Assembly (NCBI GenBank): GCA_034432855.1
Contig: DAOUBA010000154.1
Location: 1-26,849 of the forward strand
DNA length: 26,849 bases
Direction of reading: 5' to 3'
Source of the DNA: DAOUBA01 sp034432855
GTDB taxonomy: Bacteria; Chloroflexota; Anaerolineae; B4-G1
Shown here: piece by piece, positions 22,985-26,849 of the stretch
How the letters are laid out: each line of letters begins with the position of its first letter
How positions within the stretch are numbered: position 1 is the first letter of the stretch
Made by a program: the position numbers and the translations under genes
Notes under the pieces: model-generated
The model's input: only the letters and a program-made list of their open reading frames with translations
Databases searched by the model: none
Told to the model about the DNA's origin: nothing

Positions 22985-24398
22985 ACTGGGCCTGCTGTTG
23001 CTCGCAGCGCTCGTCCGCCTGTGGGGGCTGGGCAGACAGTCCCTGTGGTTGGATGAGGCGTTTTCACACTGGTTTGCCACGCTGCCATTCAGGGTCTCAT
23101 GGCAGGCGATGATCGTGGACGCGGTTCACCCACCGCTGTATTACCTGTTGCTCTGGCCGTGGCTGGTCGTGGCAGGCGGAAGTGAGTTTGCACTGCGCTT
23201 TCCCTCGGCTGTGGCGGGGGTGCTTACCGTGGCGCTTGTGCTGCAGGTTGGACGGCATTGGCTGGGGATGAGCGCCGGACACTGGGCGGCGCTGCTGCTG
23301 GCGCTCAACCCGTTTCACGTCTGGTATAGCCAGGAGGCGCGGATGTATGCGTTGTTGGGGCTGCTGTCGCTGGCGATTCTGCTCGCCTTCTGGCAGGCGC
23401 TGCGCTGCCGGCAATTCTGGGCCTGGGCTGCCCTGGCCGGGGTAAGTGCCCTGGCTTATGTCACCCATTACTTTGCACTGTATTTGCCCCTGGTGCAGTT
23501 TGTGTTCTTGCTGGCGACGTTTCGGCGCACTCATCGGGTGCTGGCCCGCTGGGCGATGACACAAGCGTTGGCCGTATTGCCCCTTGCCGGTTGGCTGGTC
23601 ACTTTGTACACTTTTGGCGGGGGAACGTTTGGCATTGGCTGGATTCGCAAGCCGTACCTGGCCGATCTGCTGCGGACGCTGTGGTCGTTTGGAATGGCCT
23701 ATGATGGCCACATGACCCTTTTGGTTGGGGCCGGTCTCTTGGTCTGGTGTGGGTTATGGGTTGGGGGACTGTGGCGGGGGCGGTTCGCACGAGGTGTGCG
23801 GCTGTTTTCATTCTTGGCGTTTGCCTTGCCGCCTGTGGTCACATTTCTGCTTTCTCAGCGTCGCCCGACTTATGTGGACCGTTTCTTCATTGGCAGTTTG
23901 CCCGTCTTTGTGCTGTTGGGCGCGGCGGGTTTGGCTCGTTTGCGCCGTCTGGTGGGGTGTGCGGCAGGGGTAGCTCTGTGTGGCTTGGGGTTATGGGGGG
24001 TGGTGCGTTTTCACACCGATCCCGTTTTTGCGAAGGAGGACTGGCGTGGGGCAGCGGCCTATGTGGCGATGCGCGAGGCGTCTGGCGACGCGCTGGCTTT
24101 GCGTCACTTCCAATACATGATCCCCTTCCGCTACTACTACCGCGGGGCGCTGGAGTCGGTCGCGGTCACGTTGAACCAGCAGACGACGCCGCTGGAAGCG
24201 ATCGCCGCCGGCCACGAGCGGCTGTGGCTGATCTTGCGAGCGCGTCACGACGACCTGCATCATCTGGCCTGGGGTGAGCCGTTTGTGCTGGAGCGGGATG
24301 AGGGAGAGCCGCAGGTGCGGACCTGGATCGCCGCCTATCCGCCGAAAGAGACCTTGACCTCTTCAGGCGTGATGATCATGCGATTTGATAAGCCATAA
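22965..24398 (+). CDS. GT39-family membrane glycosyltransferase (PMT_2/ArnT-like)
   Basis: This 477-aa GT-C protein is the clearest GT39 member in the window. The first helix is followed by RQSLWLDEAFSHW (24-36) with D30/E31 as the expected acidic pair. DAVHPPLYYLLLWPWL (52-67) and NPFHVWYSQEARMYALLG (115-132) are hallmark motifs of PMT_2 proteins. RPTYVDRFFIGSLPVF (R-Y-x-x-x..P) lies in a late helix border. The C-terminal soluble part includes DWRGAAAYVAMRE and the ending SGVMIMRFDKP. ATG 22965 overlaps the previous gene by 20 bp and is preceded by GAAAGAG. Family members transfer a sugar from polyprenyl phosphate to protein or lipid A; the acceptor here is unknown. It closes the long plus-strand run that began at 16777. 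Confidence 0.87.
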   Translation: MRRRLFELGLLLLAALVRLWGLGRQSLWLDEAFSHWFATLPFRVSWQAMIVDAVHPPLYYLLLWPWLVVAGGSEFALRFPSAVAGVLTVALVLQVGRHWLGMSAGHWAALLLALNPFHVWYSQEARMYALLGLLSLAILLAFWQALRCRQFWAWAALAGVSALAYVTHYFALYLPLVQFVFLLATFRRTHRVLARWAMTQALAVLPLAGWLVTLYTFGGGTFGIGWIRKPYLADLLRTLWSFGMAYDGHMTLLVGAGLLVWCGLWVGGLWRGRFARGVRLFSFLAFALPPVVTFLLSQRRPTYVDRFFIGSLPVFVLLGAAGLARLRRLVGCAAGVALCGLGLWGVVRFHTDPVFAKEDWRGAAAYVAMREASGDALALRHFQYMIPFRYYYRGALESVAVTLNQQTTPLEAIAAGHERLWLILRARHDDLHHLAWGEPFVLERDEGEPQVRTWIAAYPPKETLTSSGVMIMRFDKP

Positions 24399-24400
24399 AC

Positions 24401-24417
24401 CCGCTCTGCTCGAGCGG
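24401..24417 (+). terminator. Hairpin after the GT39 gene, possible terminator
   Basis: CCGCTC (24401-24406), a five-base loop and GAGCGG (24412-24417) form a perfect GC-rich 6-bp stem three bases after the stop codon at 24398. Only AATTGT follows, so termination efficiency is doubtful. The 97-bp gap to the next gene is the longest in this part of the island, which supports a transcript boundary. Confidence 0.35.
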
Positions 24418-24495
24418 AATTGTCAAACCCCGCTGCTGGCCTTTCACCTTGCTTGCAAACAGTAGTGCAAAAATGAAAGGAGAAAAGGAGAACCT

Positions 24496-25788
24496 ATGCG
24501 ACAAGGCCGACCTCCTTTCCAAAAATTAGACGCTCGGGCCTGGCTTAACCTTGCCATAGTTGCCCTCTGTGCTTTCTATGGAACCCTTTTGCTTGGGTCT
24601 CTCTATTTCGGGCTTTTCGTTTCCTTGGGAATGGATTTCTGCTCCTTTTGGGCTTCTGCCCAGATCGCCCGCTCAATGGGCTATGCCGCCGTCTATGACG
24701 TAGAAGTCCAGGCTCGATTCCAACAAGCCCTACAAGTGTATTTACCTCAGCCGTTCCGTTTCTCCACGTCTATACCGACTTTTTTCCCGCCTGTTTTTAT
24801 CCTGCCATTTCAACTTCTCCTGGTTTTCAAGCCGTGGGTGGGATTCCTGGTGTGGACGGTTTTCAACTTCTTACTACTGCTCTGGTACCTGTGGTGGGCG
24901 TTCAGAATACTAGCCGGCCCCGAGGGCCGTCACTTGCTTGCTCTGACCCTGCTCTCTTTCGCCACCTACCGCAATTTCTGCACTGGCCAAGTTGGTGTCT
25001 GGTTGCTACTCTGTGTGGGGGAGTTTATGCGGAACCGGTTGAGCGAGAGGCCCTTTTGTAGCGGCCTCTGGCTGGGCGGCCTGCTGATCAAACCGCAGAC
25101 TTTGCTCTTGCTTATCCCCGGTCTCTTGATTGGCCGGGAGTGGAAGTCTCTCGCTGGGCTGCTCGTTGCTTCGTTGTTCATCATGGGGCTTTCATTGGGG
25201 CTATCCGGAACGGAGGGGATGCTCGCTTTTGGACAGTTGTTGTACCGGCAGGGCTTATCGCCCTTCCCCGGCTCTGCTGCGTGGAGCATGGTAAACTGGC
25301 GGGCAGTCGGGATGCACCTGGGGGCGCTGATCCCAAAGCCGTTAGCAACAGGCCTCACTGTCATAGGGACAGTCGCAACGTTGGTCATTGGCCTAGCACT
25401 GTGGCGGTTTTACGTCCCCAGGTCACCCTATCTGGAATGGGTCCTGTTGGGAACTCTTGCGGCTACAGGAACCGTCGCTCCTCACTATCATAGTCATACA
25501 GCAATGATTCTGATCCCTTTGTTGCTGCAGTTGGTCGCTGAAGGGGAAATGTCCAAAAGGCCCCTGGCCGTCTGGGCGCTGATACCTCCAGCGATGACGA
25601 TGCTGGCGCTGATTGTTTATACCATTGGGATGGTCTCGAAATCCATTCCGGAAATCACGGGAATGGACCCTTTTCTAACCGGAGCGACCATGCTCTTCCT
25701 TAGCCTCTATCTCGTCGGCAGAGCTGCTTGGCGTCTCTGGCGGATATCTGGAGCCGGCGTGAGAAGCGCCTCGTCGTCCCAGGGATAG
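24496..25788 (+). CDS. GT87/DUF2029-family membrane protein
   Basis: This 430-aa polytopic protein resembles GT87. GMDFCSFWASAQIARSMGYAAVYD (about 45-68) is the first outer loop with the D-F-x-x-F-W..a....G signature. FFPPVFILPFQLLLVFKPW and NFCTGQVGVWLLLCVGEF (GQ motif) follow, then GGLLIKPQTLLLLIPGLLIG (the K-P-Q motif of the family), and a late loop with APHYHSHTAMILIPLLL. ATG 24496 has AAAAGGAG seven to eight nt upstream, one of the best ribosome-binding sites in the window. Its codon use appears less GC-biased at third positions than the 21794 and 22965 genes, so it may have joined the island separately. It precedes the next gene by 4 bp. Substrate unknown. Confidence 0.78.
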   Translation: MRQGRPPFQKLDARAWLNLAIVALCAFYGTLLLGSLYFGLFVSLGMDFCSFWASAQIARSMGYAAVYDVEVQARFQQALQVYLPQPFRFSTSIPTFFPPVFILPFQLLLVFKPWVGFLVWTVFNFLLLLWYLWWAFRILAGPEGRHLLALTLLSFATYRNFCTGQVGVWLLLCVGEFMRNRLSERPFCSGLWLGGLLIKPQTLLLLIPGLLIGREWKSLAGLLVASLFIMGLSLGLSGTEGMLAFGQLLYRQGLSPFPGSAAWSMVNWRAVGMHLGALIPKPLATGLTVIGTVATLVIGLALWRFYVPRSPYLEWVLLGTLAATGTVAPHYHSHTAMILIPLLLQLVAEGEMSKRPLAVWALIPPAMTMLALIVYTIGMVSKSIPEITGMDPFLTGATMLFLSLYLVGRAAWRLWRISGAGVRSASSSQG

Positions 25789-25792
25789 GGAA

Positions 25793-26725
25793 ATGGCCAT
25801 GAGTCTGAAACGGGAACGGTGGATAAAGCTTGCGCTGCTTCTATTGACGATCCTTATCTATAGTGTAAGGGTATGGTGGATGGATGATGGGCGTTATGTG
25901 CTCTACGATGATGCTTTCATCTCATTCCGCTACGCCCGCAATCTGGCGAGTGGCTATGGCCTCGTTTTCAACCCCGGTCAGCGTGTGGAGGGGTATACGA
26001 ATTTTCTGTGGGTTATCCTACTTGCCGGTGGTATTCGTCTGGGCGGTGATGCGATCTGCGTGGCTAAAGCGGCCGGCATCATGTGCGGCTTGGATGTGAT
26101 TATATTGACCATGCTATTGGCCGGCCGGTTGGCTTCTGGGGCAGGTATCTGGGCCGTATGCCCCTCGCTGCTACTGGTAACCACAGCCAGCCTGCCCCGC
26201 TACGCCCTCTCGGGGATGGAAACCTTGATGTTCGCCATGTGGTTGTGTCTGGCATTGTGGTTGGATTTAGGTGAAAGCAGAGCCAGGGGGATACTTGCGG
26301 CGGTGTCACTGGCGCTGGCGTCGCTCACCCGGCCGGAGGGGGTGTTTTTCTGCAGTGTATGGGTCATGGCCCGGACCATTGAGCGTATCCTGCGTGGGGA
26401 GAGATACGTCGTGGCGTTTAAAGGTGGATTCTTGCGCCTGCTGACCTTTGGTTTGCTTTTCGCACCCTATTTTGCGTGGCGCTACATGTACTATGGCTAT
26501 CTTCTGCCAAACACCTTCTACGCTAAGGTGGGAGGGTTGAGTGTAGCAGCCGTTGGGCGTGGGTTATATTATCTTTACAACGAACTGCTGATCCTAAACC
26601 TGCCCCTGGCGGTCTGGGGATCATTCGCACTGCTAGCCGCGAAACTTCGCGGTGTGCCGGCTGTGCTTTCCACTCTGGTAGCCTATCTGGCCTATGTCGT
26701 CGTCATCGGCGGTGATGATTTTAGC
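25793..26725 (+). pseudogene. Truncated AftB-like GT-C glycosyltransferase
   Basis: The N-terminal 310 residues follow the AftB-like GT-C family closely: YDDAFISFRYARNLASG (about 38-54), GLVFNPGQRVEGYTNFLWV, LSGMETLMFAMW, LTRPEGVFF, GYLLPNTFYAKVGGL and finally VVVIGGDDF. Family proteins continue after GGDDF with a run such as P-x-x-R-F-x-x-P and several more helices to about 500-600 residues. Here, from about 26723, the frame instead gives SPHSAPNWCPDSIF and a non-membrane ending at a stop at 26812. At the same place a minus-strand open frame ends and a sequence with the look of an IS terminus begins. The gene is therefore probably interrupted by an insertion. ATG 25793 follows the previous stop by 4 bp; ATG 25799 is also possible. 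It is related to the gene at 3821 by the same motif order. Confidence 0.65.
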
Positions 26726-26738
26726 CCACATTCCGCAC

Positions 26739-26849
26739 CTAACTGGTGTCCAGATAGCATTTTTCTACATTGGGGCCGAGGAGGCGGAGAATTTGGCGAT
26801 GTACCGGTTTGAGGTTCAATACCTGCTGCCGGATCTCTTCCGGGGTGCG
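26739..26849 (-). CDS. C-terminal end of a minus-strand gene, probably a transposase
   Basis: Read on the minus strand, the frame is open from the window edge to a TAG (complement of CTA at 26739-26741). It gives 36 residues starting RTPEEIRQQVLNLKPVHRQ and ending LRLLGPNVEKCYLDTS. The ending with VHRQILRLLGP resembles transposase C-termini as I remember them, but I cannot name the family. The stop lies about 15 bp inside the point where the glycosyltransferase loses homology, as expected for an IS. The 26723-26738 stretch AGCCCACATTCCGCAC would then be the IS end. Confidence 0.4.
   Translation of the reverse strand, partial: RTPEEIRQQVLNLKPVHRQILRLLGPNVEKCYLDTS

Overview
The window looks like chromosomal DNA from a GC-rich environmental bacterium. 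A Chloroflexota (Anaerolineae-like) origin is the best guess, from the many paralogous GT-C membrane proteins, a stand-alone sugar-type ABC ATPase and short in-frame repeat insertions in genes. This is an inference from style; no taxonomic marker beyond rsmG is present.

Left part (1-3809): a strong sigma70-type promoter (140-169) precedes an MsmK/UgpC-type ABC ATPase (209-1429). A complete IS1595-like insertion sequence (1437-3069) follows, with 25-bp imperfect terminal inverted repeats, an 8-bp AAAGCGAA target duplication and an unusually long 442-aa transposase on the minus strand. Then comes rsmG (16S rRNA G527 methyltransferase), whose native start is fixed at 3090 because every upstream start codon lies inside the IS. 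Before insertion, the ATPase and rsmG were about 20 bp apart and probably co-transcribed.

Right part (3821-26849): a dense island of envelope glycosylation genes. Thirteen are polytopic membrane proteins of GT-C type (GT39/ArnT-like, AftB-like, GT87/DUF2029-like and two YfhO-like) or resemble them. At 7043-9893 they surround a tight three-gene cassette: an ArnC/CsbB-like GT2 that should load a sugar onto polyprenyl phosphate, a WecD-like N-acetyltransferase and a WecE-like sugar aminotransferase. Together WecE and WecD predict dTDP-4-acetamido-4,6-dideoxygalactose (dTDP-Fuc4NAc). The suggested logic is nucleotide-sugar synthesis, transfer to polyprenyl phosphate, flipping by a protein not in this window, and transfer outside the membrane by GT-C enzymes. 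That is an Arn-like or YfhO/CsbB-like modification route for an unknown acceptor (S-layer, glycolipid or polysaccharide).

Most island genes are on the plus strand with very short gaps or overlaps. Two genes, 3821-5437 and 15434-16708, are on the minus strand and split the island into segments. Several island genes carry low-complexity insertions in loops between membrane helices, three of them clearly palindromic (4294-4406, 12105-12179, 19682-19735). The last GT-C gene is cut off after residue 310, apparently by another insertion sequence whose minus-strand gene enters from the right edge. No rRNA, tRNA or CRISPR array was seen, and no gap between genes exceeds 300 bases.
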